Source: Pectobacterium punjabense (GTDB taxonomy: Bacteria; Pseudomonadota; Gammaproteobacteria; Enterobacterales; Enterobacteriaceae). From it: a DNA stretch of 64,000 bases. Within the stretch, counting starts at the first letter, position 1, and every line of letters begins with the position of its first letter. The stretch lies in contig NZ_CP038498.1 of the NCBI RefSeq assembly GCF_012427845.1, positions 1,178,001 to 1,242,000 of the forward strand. Reading direction: 5' to 3'. A program made the position numbers and the translations under genes. This document shows positions 50,863 through 58,719 of the stretch, piece after piece. The notes below the pieces were generated by a model, which worked only from the letters and a program-made list of their open reading frames with translations, searched no databases and was not told the origin of the DNA.

Positions 50863-52056
50863 CTATTGCGCGTCCAATACGTTGAGCATGATCTGGTTTT
50901 GCCAGTCGAAATACGGGTTGAAGGTCAGGCGTACGTGGGTTTTACCGTTTTCGATATATCCCCAGTCGGAATACCACAGCGTGCTGCGATCCTCGCAGGC
51001 CTTCAAGTCGTTATTGGTTTGTCCGTTGGCGCAAATAATGATTGAGCCTGTTTTGCCGTATTCCGTATTTTCTGGTGAAAATAGGAGCGACATATGTGAG
51101 AGTTGGCTGATACGCCATTCAGGCAAGGAGCCAGTACGCACTAACATGCGTGAAGAATGGATACCCGCAGGGCGATCGCCATACCAGATTAGACGACTGC
51201 GTGGGTTGGTAAACTGGGTATCGAACATGTTGGCAATATAAGTCGTATCGACGACAGAATCATGCTCCGCCAGAACGATTAACACTGGCTTGTCATAAGG
51301 TTTTTTGGCCAGCTGTGAACGAACACCTCTGCTGGAATAGTAATATTGGGCGAAACCGTTGGTCGGCACGCGCATATAGCGGGTCGCCAGTTGTTCAGGG
51401 TAGCCGGGACGCGGTGGCATCAGCCAGTCGGTAAACACGGATAGCAGCGGTGTCATAAAATCGTATTTTTCGTTGGATTTAATCGCGGGTGAAAACAGCA
51501 CCAGCCCTTTGATTTCTGGGTGTTGTGACGCGTATTCAAGCACCAAATTGCCGCCAGTGGAAAAACCGCCCAGATAGACTTCATCAACGTCTTTGCTGAG
51601 GATTGCAGCCTGTTCGGCAACGACGCTGCGCCAGTCATCAACGGTAACGTGCAGTAGATCGGAGGGGCGCGTGCCGTGCCCTGGTAGCAAAACGGTTCTG
51701 ACCAGAAATCCCTGTTCGACCAATTTCGGCGTGATGTCAATGAACGAACCGGGGGAATCTCCCAGTCCGTGGACCAATAAAATCGCCTTACGCGGTTGAC
51801 CCGCGGGACGGGTTTCACTGGGCGTATTCCAGCGTAATTCCAACTGCTTATCTGTGGTTTGGAAGGCGCGATGCTGCTCTACCCAGCGTGTTGTTTCCTG
51901 CTGATAGCGCTCGAATGACGGCTGTCCTAATGGCGTAATATCACGTGGATTGCTGTTGCATCCCACGATAAAAAGCACGCCCGGGAGGGCGAATAAACCT
52001 ACCATCACCCGTTTCCAGATTGGCAACGAAACGAACCGGAATACGTTTATTGTCAT
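50863..52056 (-). CDS. Lipoprotein alpha/beta hydrolase
   Basis: A 397-residue predicted lipoprotein with a serine-hydrolase fold. The signal peptide ends in a lipobox with Cys33 (FIVGCNSN). The hydrolase core starts near residue 90 (ILLVHGLGDSPGSF, oxyanion region), has the nucleophile elbow GGFSTGGN with Ser166, an acid in VLAEHDSVVD near 275, and a His expected near the C-terminal third (QLSHMS). The substrate is unknown; lipase, esterase and serine aminopeptidase-like (Hydrolase_4) activities are all possible. The start has AAGGAG. It stands alone, upstream of and divergent from uxuR. Confidence 0.87.
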   Translation of the reverse strand: MTINVFRFVSLPIWKRVMVGLFALPGVLFIVGCNSNPRDITPLGQPSFERYQQETTRWVEQHRAFQTTDKQLELRWNTPSETRPAGQPRKAILLVHGLGDSPGSFIDITPKLVEQGFLVRTVLLPGHGTRPSDLLHVTVDDWRSVVAEQAAILSKDVDEVYLGGFSTGGNLVLEYASQHPEIKGLVLFSPAIKSNEKYDFMTPLLSVFTDWLMPPRPGYPEQLATRYMRVPTNGFAQYYYSSRGVRSQLAKKPYDKPVLIVLAEHDSVVDTTYIANMFDTQFTNPRSRLIWYGDRPAGIHSSRMLVRTGSLPEWRISQLSHMSLLFSPENTEYGKTGSIIICANGQTNNDLKACEDRSTLWYSDWGYIENGKTHVRLTFNPYFDWQNQIMLNVLDAQ

Positions 52057-52312
52057 TTATTCTCCTTGCCTGCTGGCAACATCAACGTGATAGCGAACGG
52101 GATATGGCGGTTCGACAACACTATATCTGAAATTATTTGGCAAGCATGGCGCTCAACGTGCGGCGCGGTGAAGCGCATTGAAAAGGTAACCTGCTGCCTT
52201 TAGGGTTTGCGCCGTGGGGCTTCATGTTATACTTCGGACAAATCAGGCGTTTTTTCTGTTTTTTGGTCAGGCCAATATTGCGATGGCCGATGTTGAATAA
52301 AGGGATGGCGGT

Positions 52313-53047
52313 ATGCGTTTATATCAGCAGATTGGCGACAATCTTCGCACGGAAATTCTGAAAGGAAACTATCAGATTGGCGATCGCTTGCCTCCTGAGC
52401 GTGATATTGCTGAAACCTACAACGTTAGCCGTAGCGTGGTGCGTGAAGCCCTGATTATGCTGGAGTTGGAAAAGCTGATTGAAGTGCGCAAAGGTTCTGG
52501 CGTTTATGTCATGCAACTCCCGACTACGCAGGGAAAAGATAGCGTGGTAGACAGCGGCTATGGCCCCTTCGAGCTGATGCAGGCGCGTCAACTGCTGGAA
52601 GGTGAGGTAGCCGCATTTGCTGCGATGCAGGCGACTAAAAGTGACATTGTGAAAATGCGACAAGCCATTGAACAAGAAAGGGCATCGCTTGAGAACGGTA
52701 GCGTGGATGAAAGCGCTGATGAGCAATTTCATTGCCTGCTGGCGCAGTCTACTCAAAACAGCGTCTTAGCCAATATGGTGTATGAGGTTTGGCAAGCACG
52801 TAAGCGCAGCCCAATGTGGCAGGGAATCCACTCCCATACTGATGATTTCAGCTATCAACGCCAGTGGTTGGACGATCATGAACAGATCCTGCGAGCCGTG
52901 TCCCGTCGTGATGTGAACATGGCGCGTCAGGCGATGTGGCAGCATTTGGAGAACGTAAAAATTAAACTGCTGGAAATCTCGAATGTGGACGATCCGGCCT
53001 TTGACGGCTACCTGTTCGAGTCCGTTCCCTCCCGCCTGGAATCTTAA
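52313..53047 (+). CDS. uxuR: GntR/FadR-family hexuronate repressor, UxuR/ExuR type
   Basis: A 244-residue repressor. The N-terminal winged helix (about 1-70) reads GDRLPPERDIAETYNVSRSVVREALIMLELEKLIEVRKGSGVYV; the FCD ligand domain follows (YGPFELMQARQLLEGEVAAFAA, MWQHLENVK). Closest to UxuR and ExuR of E. coli, which respond to fructuronate or to galacturonate derivatives; the adjacent uxuA and a UxuR-like operator favour UxuR, but ExuR cannot be excluded by sequence alone. It has the same direction as uxuA. Confidence 0.85.
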   Translation: MRLYQQIGDNLRTEILKGNYQIGDRLPPERDIAETYNVSRSVVREALIMLELEKLIEVRKGSGVYVMQLPTTQGKDSVVDSGYGPFELMQARQLLEGEVAAFAAMQATKSDIVKMRQAIEQERASLENGSVDESADEQFHCLLAQSTQNSVLANMVYEVWQARKRSPMWQGIHSHTDDFSYQRQWLDDHEQILRAVSRRDVNMARQAMWQHLENVKIKLLEISNVDDPAFDGYLFESVPSRLES

Positions 53048-53083
53048 TTTCCCCATTATCCTCTTTTCTGTGTGGATTTTCTC

Positions 53084-53122
53084 TCTGACATCATACCGAT
53101 GTACGGAGAGAAAGATGTCAGA
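53084..53122 (+). other. Inverted repeat between uxuR and uxuA
   Basis: TCTGACATC and GATGTCAGA form a perfect 9-base inverted repeat with a 21-base loop holding a smaller CCG/CGG pair. It lacks a T tract. It may be a weak terminator for uxuR or an operator; I cannot tell which. Confidence 0.45.
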
Positions 53123-53204
53123 CCAAATAATCCATCCTTGACGTACCTTTCATTTTTATCGTCTATTTATGCAAGATATTAGTCCAAAAAGCGGATTTTT
53201 TGTG

Positions 53205-53222
53205 TAATTGGTCAATCAATTT
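53205..53222 (+). promoter_or_regulatory. UxuR/ExuR-like operator upstream of uxuA
   Basis: TAATTGGTCAATCAATTT agrees with the 18-bp hexuronate repressor consensus (AATTGGT..ACCAATT palindrome) at 14 positions. It lies about 110 bp before uxuA and just upstream of a promoter-like pair. Confidence 0.65.
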
Positions 53223-53233
53223 GCACGTTTCGT

Positions 53234-53261
53234 TTGACAGTCTGCCCCGGTGAGGTAGGCT
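53234..53261 (+). promoter_or_regulatory. Probable uxuA promoter
   Basis: A perfect -35 TTGACA at 53234-53239 and a weak -10 TAGGCT at 53256-53261 are separated by 16 bp. The UxuR-like operator ends 12 bp upstream. Confidence 0.45.
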
Positions 53262-53330
53262 TTCTCTCATTTATTGATGAAAAAAGTGACGAAAACAACC
53301 ATCTCACTTGGCAAAAAAGGGTAACTCGGT

Positions 53331-54527
53331 ATGGAACAAACCTGGCGTTGGTACGGTCCGAACGATCCTGTTTCACTGGATGATGTTCGACAAGCGGGAG
53401 CAACCGGCGTGGTGACGGCATTGCACCACATCCCCAATGGCGAAATCTGGTCGGTTGAGGAGATTGAAAAGCGCAAAGCCGAACTGAAGGCGAAAGGGCT
53501 GGTGTGGTCGGTGGTCGAAAGTGTGCCGGTTCATGAAGAGATCAAAACCCAAACGGGGAATTATCGACAGCATATTGCTAACTATCAGCAATCTCTGCGA
53601 AATCTGGCGCAGTGTGGCATTGATACGGTGTGTTATAACTTCATGCCTGTACTGGACTGGACGCGAACCGATCTGGAATATGTGCTGCCGGATGGTTCAA
53701 AAGCGCTACGTTTCGATCATATTGCCTTTGCGGCCTTTGAATTACATATCCTGCAACGTAATGGTGCCGAAAAAGATTATACGGCGAATGAGCAAGCACA
53801 GGCTGCTGACTACTACCGTGGTATGAGCGAAGAGGATATTGCACGTCTGACCGGCAATATTATTGCAGGCCTGCCGGGATCTGAAGAGGGCTATACGCTG
53901 GAGCAATTCCGTGGACGTCTGGCGGAATATGATGGTATCGACCATGCCAAACTGCGCGAGCACCTTGGTCATTTCCTGCGTGAAATTGTGCCCGTCGCGG
54001 AAGCTGCCGGTATTCGCCTTGCTATTCACCCTGACGATCCACCGCGTCCGATCCTTGGGCTGCCGCGTGTGATGTCTACCATTGACGACATGCGTTGGCT
54101 GAAACAGACGGTCGACAGCCTCCATAACGGCTTTACCTTTTGCACGGGTTCTTACGGCGTGCGGATAGATAACGATCTGGTTAACATGCTGGAAACGTTT
54201 GCCGATCGCGTGCATTTCACCCATCTGCGCGCCACCTGCCGTGAAGACAATCCTAACTCGTTCCATGAAGGGGCGCATTTGCAGGGAGATGTGGACATGG
54301 TGGCGATCATCGACGCCATACTGGCCGAGGAACTGCGGCGTCAGAAGGCGGGCGATCGCCGGCCAATCCCTATGCGCCCAGATCACGGGCATCAGATGCT
54401 GGACGATCTGAAAAAGAAAACCAATCCTGGCTATTCGGCAATCGGTCGTTTGAAAGGGTTGGCGGAACTGCGCGGTGTTGAGCTGGCGCTGAAGCGCACA
54501 CGGTTTACCGAATTGCAGCAGGGCTGA
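53331..54527 (+). CDS. uxuA: D-mannonate dehydratase UxuA
   Basis: Converts D-mannonate to 2-keto-3-deoxygluconate in glucuronate breakdown. It has 398 residues (E. coli 394). The start [23 protein letters not shown] matches E. coli. Metal and substrate residues appear in [10 protein letters not shown] near 228, in CTGSYGV near 268, in the FTHLRAT segment and in [11 protein letters not shown] near 350. uxuB (fructuronate reductase), which follows uxuA in E. coli, is not here; a terminator and pel3 follow. Confidence 0.97.
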   Translation: MEQTWRWYGPNDPVSLDDVRQAGATGVVTALHHIPNGEIWSVEEIEKRKAELKAKGLVWSVVESVPVHEEIKTQTGNYRQHIANYQQSLRNLAQCGIDTVCYNFMPVLDWTRTDLEYVLPDGSKALRFDHIAFAAFELHILQRNGAEKDYTANEQAQAADYYRGMSEEDIARLTGNIIAGLPGSEEGYTLEQFRGRLAEYDGIDHAKLREHLGHFLREIVPVAEAAGIRLAIHPDDPPRPILGLPRVMSTIDDMRWLKQTVDSLHNGFTFCTGSYGVRIDNDLVNMLETFADRVHFTHLRATCREDNPNSFHEGAHLQGDVDMVAIIDAILAEELRRQKAGDRRPIPMRPDHGHQMLDDLKKKTNPGYSAIGRLKGLAELRGVELALKRTRFTELQQG

Positions 54528-54535
54528 TGAAATGA

Positions 54536-54567
54536 AACAGACCGTGCTGGAATAAGCACGGTCTGTT
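54536..54567 (+). terminator. Terminator after uxuA
   Basis: Perfect 13-base stem (AACAGACCGTGCT / AGCACGGTCTGTT) with a 6-base loop. It separates uxuA from the convergent pel3 gene. Confidence 0.75.
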
Positions 54568-54615
54568 GGCGTTTGATGCGAAAGAACCCCAGAGGAGTGC
54601 GTTCTACTGGCTGAG

Positions 54616-55659
54616 TTACAGGGCTTTTACGCTTGAACGGCTGACTTTGCAGTTCTTGCTATCCCAGAATTCGCCATATTTCTCAGTCTTTCCTTTCCCT
54701 TTTTCGATGCCTTTAAACTCTTCACATACTTTAGGAGTGCCAGCTTTATAGTTTTTAATACGCAGATCGCGGATTTCAGCGACATCACCAAAGTTGCGGT
54801 TTACACCAGCGATACTGTCGATGGTGCCGTTAACGGTTGCGCTGATGATAGTGAGGTTGCGTGGGCCACCGTTGTTGGTACAGTCACCGCAAGAACGCCA
54901 CAGTTTGCCGTGTTGGCCAGTCAGGGTGAAGTTACCCTGTACGATCGTGTGGCTGTTTTTGGCATTCTGTTGCAGCACTTTGTCCGGCTTGCCGCCAGGG
55001 CCATTGGTGGTGTTATGTGCAATACCGCCGACGATGGTCATGGTTTTACCCAGGTTGGTTGCTGCATCTTCACAAACGTCTTCCCAGATCACGTTTTCAA
55101 TACGGCAGTTGCCTGATTTACAGTGGATACCGTCAGAACCGCCTTTTTCAGAGATACGCAGGTTCTTGATGGTCGCATTTTCCAGCGTGATAACAGGAGG
55201 CTGTTTATCACTGTCTCCACTACAACTCAGACCTAGAGTAATACCACCGCAGTCGACGGTTTTATCTTTAATTACCGCTCCCGCTTTACATTCTGAACTG
55301 GCTGCCTTCAGTGAGGCGGCGCGCAGTGGTGCTGGTGCCGTTGAAGCGGCATTAGATTTCAGGACACTATTATTGCCGCTAACGGTATCCACCCAATACC
55401 AGTATTCCGAATTCGGATTGGCGGTTAAATCGGTAAAGGTTCTATCGGTAGAATTGAGCTCTGCGATTTTTTCGCTGCCAGCCTGATTATTACTGGTACT
55501 GCGATACACATCCTGACGAACTAAATTACCTGCATCGGTAGACCAGCTTAAATAGGTGGCATTGTCTTTTTTCAGCAGCATTAGCATGGTGTCATCAGCT
55601 TGAGCCTGAAAAGAAAAAGCAGCCGTACATAAAAATATCGGTGTTAAATACTTAAACAT
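54616..55659 (-). CDS. pel3: Secreted pectate lyase, polysaccharide lyase family 3 (Pel3)
   Basis: Extracellular enzyme that cleaves polygalacturonate by beta-elimination with calcium. It has 347 residues. A signal peptide (1-21, ending AQA) is followed by an N-terminal fibronectin type III-like module (about 25-105, YLSWSTDAGNLVRQDVYRS and SEYWYWVDTV). The PL3 catalytic domain follows from about 120, with LENATIKNLRISEKGGSDGIH, an NCRIENVIWEDVCEDAAT segment, GGIAHNTTNG and the KLWRSCGDCTNNG region. Cysteine-rich, as in PL3 enzymes. The ribosome binding site is AAGGA. Divergent from pehA, the known P. carotovorum pel-3/peh-1 arrangement; secretion is expected through the type II (Out) system. 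Confidence 0.93.
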   Translation of the reverse strand: MFKYLTPIFLCTAAFSFQAQADDTMLMLLKKDNATYLSWSTDAGNLVRQDVYRSTSNNQAGSEKIAELNSTDRTFTDLTANPNSEYWYWVDTVSGNNSVLKSNAASTAPAPLRAASLKAASSECKAGAVIKDKTVDCGGITLGLSCSGDSDKQPPVITLENATIKNLRISEKGGSDGIHCKSGNCRIENVIWEDVCEDAATNLGKTMTIVGGIAHNTTNGPGGKPDKVLQQNAKNSHTIVQGNFTLTGQHGKLWRSCGDCTNNGGPRNLTIISATVNGTIDSIAGVNRNFGDVAEIRDLRIKNYKAGTPKVCEEFKGIEKGKGKTEKYGEFWDSKNCKVSRSSVKAL

Positions 55660-56236
55660 GTGTTTTTCCTTGTAAATTAAACGGATATTTTTTCTCTTTA
55701 TTTAGAATAAATAAAGAGGGAGTCCTTGCGCATCGAGAGGAAGTATATAGCAAGGAATATAAAGTGAATAATAATTCGTCGAAATTGTTGAGGTTAATCA
55801 GGTTATTTAATTTAGTCTGTTATTATTTTATATTTAATTTTGTTCTTCGTTTATTATATTTAATTTAATTATTCTCGATGAATTAATCGATATTAGGAAG
55901 GTTCTTATTAAAGAATAAGAAAAATGAATGTCGTGAAGAGAGATAAAATGTTACCACTCGCTGCCTGTGTGGCGTGACGGGATTCGGTTTGTTTCCACGT
56001 TCTGTTGATACTTCATTTAATTTTCTGGTGATAATTTAATCACGCATGAAAAAGAATGCCTTTTCTAAAAAATAGGCAAATTTTTATGTAAATGGACTTT
56101 TTATTAATCTACATATGCATGTTCGACAATTTTTAGTTTCTATAAAGGCGTTTTATTTTTCTTATTAATCCAAAGGGAAATGGAGTTCCTTTTTAGCCAC
56201 AATAACGTTGCGGATATCTATAAGGTAAGGTTTGAC
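55660..56236. other. AT-rich divergent regulatory region between pel3 and pehA
   Basis: 577 bp, far richer in A and T than its neighbours, with no gene. It must carry both promoters. Near pel3, a perfect 9-base hairpin CTCTTTATT/AATAAAGAG lies at 55694-55718, inside the pel3 leader. Such curved AT-rich DNA fits H-NS or global control. I found no convincing KdgR operator by eye, although pectinase genes are often under KdgR. Confidence 0.6.
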
Positions 56237-57445
56237 ATGGAATATCAATCAGGCAAGCGAGTTTTATCATTATCACTGGGCCTTATCGGCCTGTTTAGCG
56301 CATCGGCATTTGCTTCTGACTCACGAACGGTGAGCGAGCCGAAAGCACCGTCTTCTTGTACGGTGCTTAAAGCGGACAGCAGTACGGCAACCAGTGTTAT
56401 TCAAAAAGCACTGAATAATTGTGATCAAGGAAAAGCGGTAAGATTGAGCGCGGGAAGTTCTTCCGTCTTTCTCAGCGGTCCACTTTCCCTGCCTTCGGGC
56501 GTCAGCTTGGTAATCGACAAAGGGGTGACCCTACGGGCTGTGAATAACGCCAAGTCTTTTGAAAACGCGCCGTCGTCCTGTGGTGTGGTTGATAAAAACG
56601 GTAAAGGCTGTGATGCCTTTATTACCGCTATCAGTACGACAAACAGCGGAATCTATGGTCCGGGCACCATTGATGGGCAAGGGGGCGTGAAACTTCAGGA
56701 CAAAAAGGTGAGCTGGTGGGAACTGGCTGCCGATGCCAAAGTGAAAAAATTAAAACAGAATACCCCTCGTCTGATTCAGATTAATAAGAGTAAAAATTTT
56801 ACGCTGTATAACATTTCTCTCATTAATTCCCCGAATTTCCATGTGGTGTTCAGCGATGGTGATGGTTTCACCGCGTGGAAAACCACGATCAAAACGCCAT
56901 CTACCGCCAGAAATACCGATGGTATCGATCCGATGTCATCAAAAAATATCACCATCGCCTACAGCAATATTTCGACGGGTGACGATAACGTCGCGATCAA
57001 AGCCTATAAAGGTCGGGCGGAGACGCGCAATATCTCCATCCTTCATAACGACTTTGGCACTGGACATGGTATGTCGATCGGCAGTGAAACCATGGGGGTT
57101 TATAACGTCACGGTCGATGATTTGAAGATGAACGGCACGACCAACGGCTTACGCATTAAAAGCGACAAATCCGCTGCCGGTGTAGTTAATGGTGTTCGGT
57201 ATAGCAATGTCGTGATGAAAAATGTGGCGAAACCGATCGTGATTGATACGGTGTATGAGAAAAAAGAAGGAAGCAATGTCCCAGACTGGAGTGACATTAC
57301 GTTTAAAGATGTGACGTCTGAAACCAAGGGCGTTGTGGTGCTGAACGGTGAGAATGCCAAAAAGCCGATAGAAGTGACGATGAAGAATGTCAAGCTGACC
57401 AGTGACAGCACATGGCAAATCAAGAACGTTACCGTTAAGAAGTAG
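56237..57445 (+). CDS. pehA: Endopolygalacturonase PehA (GH28)
   Basis: Secreted hydrolase that cuts alpha-1,4-galacturonan in plant cell walls. From the ATG at 56237 it has 402 residues, as known for P. carotovorum PehA. The signal peptide ends AFA (26). Active-site residues in the precursor are Asp228 (RNTDGIDP), Asp249 and Asp250 (STGDDNVAIK) and His277 (GTGHGMSIGSE), equal to 202, 223, 224 and 251 of the mature enzyme; RIKS follows. Right-handed beta-helix fold. The upstream in-frame ATG at 56180 gives no signal peptide and was rejected. Confidence 0.96.
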   Translation: MEYQSGKRVLSLSLGLIGLFSASAFASDSRTVSEPKAPSSCTVLKADSSTATSVIQKALNNCDQGKAVRLSAGSSSVFLSGPLSLPSGVSLVIDKGVTLRAVNNAKSFENAPSSCGVVDKNGKGCDAFITAISTTNSGIYGPGTIDGQGGVKLQDKKVSWWELAADAKVKKLKQNTPRLIQINKSKNFTLYNISLINSPNFHVVFSDGDGFTAWKTTIKTPSTARNTDGIDPMSSKNITIAYSNISTGDDNVAIKAYKGRAETRNISILHNDFGTGHGMSIGSETMGVYNVTVDDLKMNGTTNGLRIKSDKSAAGVVNGVRYSNVVMKNVAKPIVIDTVYEKKEGSNVPDWSDITFKDVTSETKGVVVLNGENAKKPIEVTMKNVKLTSDSTWQIKNVTVKK

Positions 57446-57471
57446 TTTGATTACTACGTTGTTTTGTCATT

Positions 57472-57508
57472 ACAGCGCCGCACGGGAAACCGGTGGCGCT
57501 GTTGTTTG
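57472..57508 (+). terminator. Terminator after pehA
   Basis: ACAGCGCC / GGCGCTGT outer stem with an inner CGGG/CCGG pairing, followed by TGTTTGTC. It lies between the convergent pehA and the HlyD-like gene. Confidence 0.7.
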
Positions 57509-57538
57509 TCAATTACGCTCGTTCTACCATGCGTGAGT

Positions 57539-58708
57539 TTAACGTTCACGCAGTGCTTCATTAACCTTGTTCAGCGGTTTAATCAGATAGTCCAGCACGC
57601 TTTTCTGGCCCGTTCTTATCTCCACGCTGGCGACCATACCGGGCACGATAGGGAATTTTTCCCCAGCTTTGTTGGCCAACTCCGCCTGTGTGGTTCGCAC
57701 ATAGACCCGATAATAAAACTGGTCGCGCCTGACTTCGTCCTGAAGGGTATCCGGCGACACGCTTTCGACTTCGCCCGTTAAGTTGCCGTAGATGGACGAA
57801 TCATAGGCGGTAATTTTTACCGTGGCCGGTAAACCCGGTCGGATATAGGCAATATCGCGTGGGTTGATGCGGGTTTCGATCAGCAATTGATCTTCCAGCG
57901 GTACGATCTCCATCAGCTTGCCGCCCGGTTGCAGCACGCCGCCGACAGTTGTGACCTGAATGTCTTTCACAATGCCGCGCACTGGTGATGTGATAGTGGC
58001 ACGCTTGAGCTGGTCGGCTTTTCCGCTGACCACTTCCCTTTGTGCTTCCAAATCGGCGTTGTTTTTAACCTGTTCTTCCCGTGCCCGCACCGCATACTGG
58101 TTGCTGGCTTCGTCGATTTTGCCACGGATTTCGCTAATCTGGCGGCGTAACCGAATGACCTCGACGGCGCTGGCGGCCCCGCGCTGCACCAGCGGCTCCG
58201 TCATGCGCAGCTCCTGCTCGACCAGTCGCATCGACTGTTGCAGGTTGGCGATGGTTTCATCGCGATTGCGCAGGCGTGATTCATAAAGCTGACGTTCACG
58301 TGCTGCCAGCGCGGGCTCTTTCAGGGTTTCCGCGCTGAATTTTAGCGGTGCACCGCTGAGTTCGGCGTGCAGGCGTTCAGCAGACGCCTGTAACGTCTGT
58401 ACACGGGAGAAGGCTTCGCCGTAGACGGACTGAAAGCGGTTGATGTCCAACTGCGCCAACACCTGTCCCTTTTCGACAACATTACCCTGTTGTACATACA
58501 GCTGACCGATGATCCCGCCGTCCAGACTTTCAATCACCTGGGCGCGAGTCGAGGGCGTCACCTTGCCGGTTCCGACTGACACTTCATCCAGCACGGCAAA
58601 GGTGGCCCAGACAAAAAACACGACCAGCCCTAGCAGGCTGAGCCAGATAATGACGGAAACGCGTCGACCCTGGCGTTTCAGGTCATCATGGATGGTGATG
58701 CTGCTCAT
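57539..58708 (-). CDS. Type I secretion membrane fusion protein (HlyD family)
   Basis: Periplasmic adaptor of 389 residues that links the ABC exporter to the outer membrane channel. One membrane helix near the N-terminus (about 19-42, VIIWLSLLGLVVFFVWATFAVLDE) is followed by a biotinyl-lipoyl-like half motif (VIESLDGGIIGQLYVQQGNVVEKGQVLAQLD), a long coiled coil (about 95-220) and a beta-barrel domain (about 230-345). It follows the exporter gene by 11 bp and is the last gene of the operon. Confidence 0.94.
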   Translation of the reverse strand: MSSITIHDDLKRQGRRVSVIIWLSLLGLVVFFVWATFAVLDEVSVGTGKVTPSTRAQVIESLDGGIIGQLYVQQGNVVEKGQVLAQLDINRFQSVYGEAFSRVQTLQASAERLHAELSGAPLKFSAETLKEPALAARERQLYESRLRNRDETIANLQQSMRLVEQELRMTEPLVQRGAASAVEVIRLRRQISEIRGKIDEASNQYAVRAREEQVKNNADLEAQREVVSGKADQLKRATITSPVRGIVKDIQVTTVGGVLQPGGKLMEIVPLEDQLLIETRINPRDIAYIRPGLPATVKITAYDSSIYGNLTGEVESVSPDTLQDEVRRDQFYYRVYVRTTQAELANKAGEKFPIVPGMVASVEIRTGQKSVLDYLIKPLNKVNEALRER

Positions 58709-58719
58709 TGTGTTTCTCC

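Noticed and set aside
53331..54527. uxuAB operon
   Set aside because: uxuB is not present; a strong terminator and the convergent pel3 gene follow uxuA directly.
55660..56236. KdgR operator for pel3 or pehA
   Set aside because: I looked for the GAAA..TTTC palindrome that marks KdgR sites on both strands and found only partial, poorly spaced matches.
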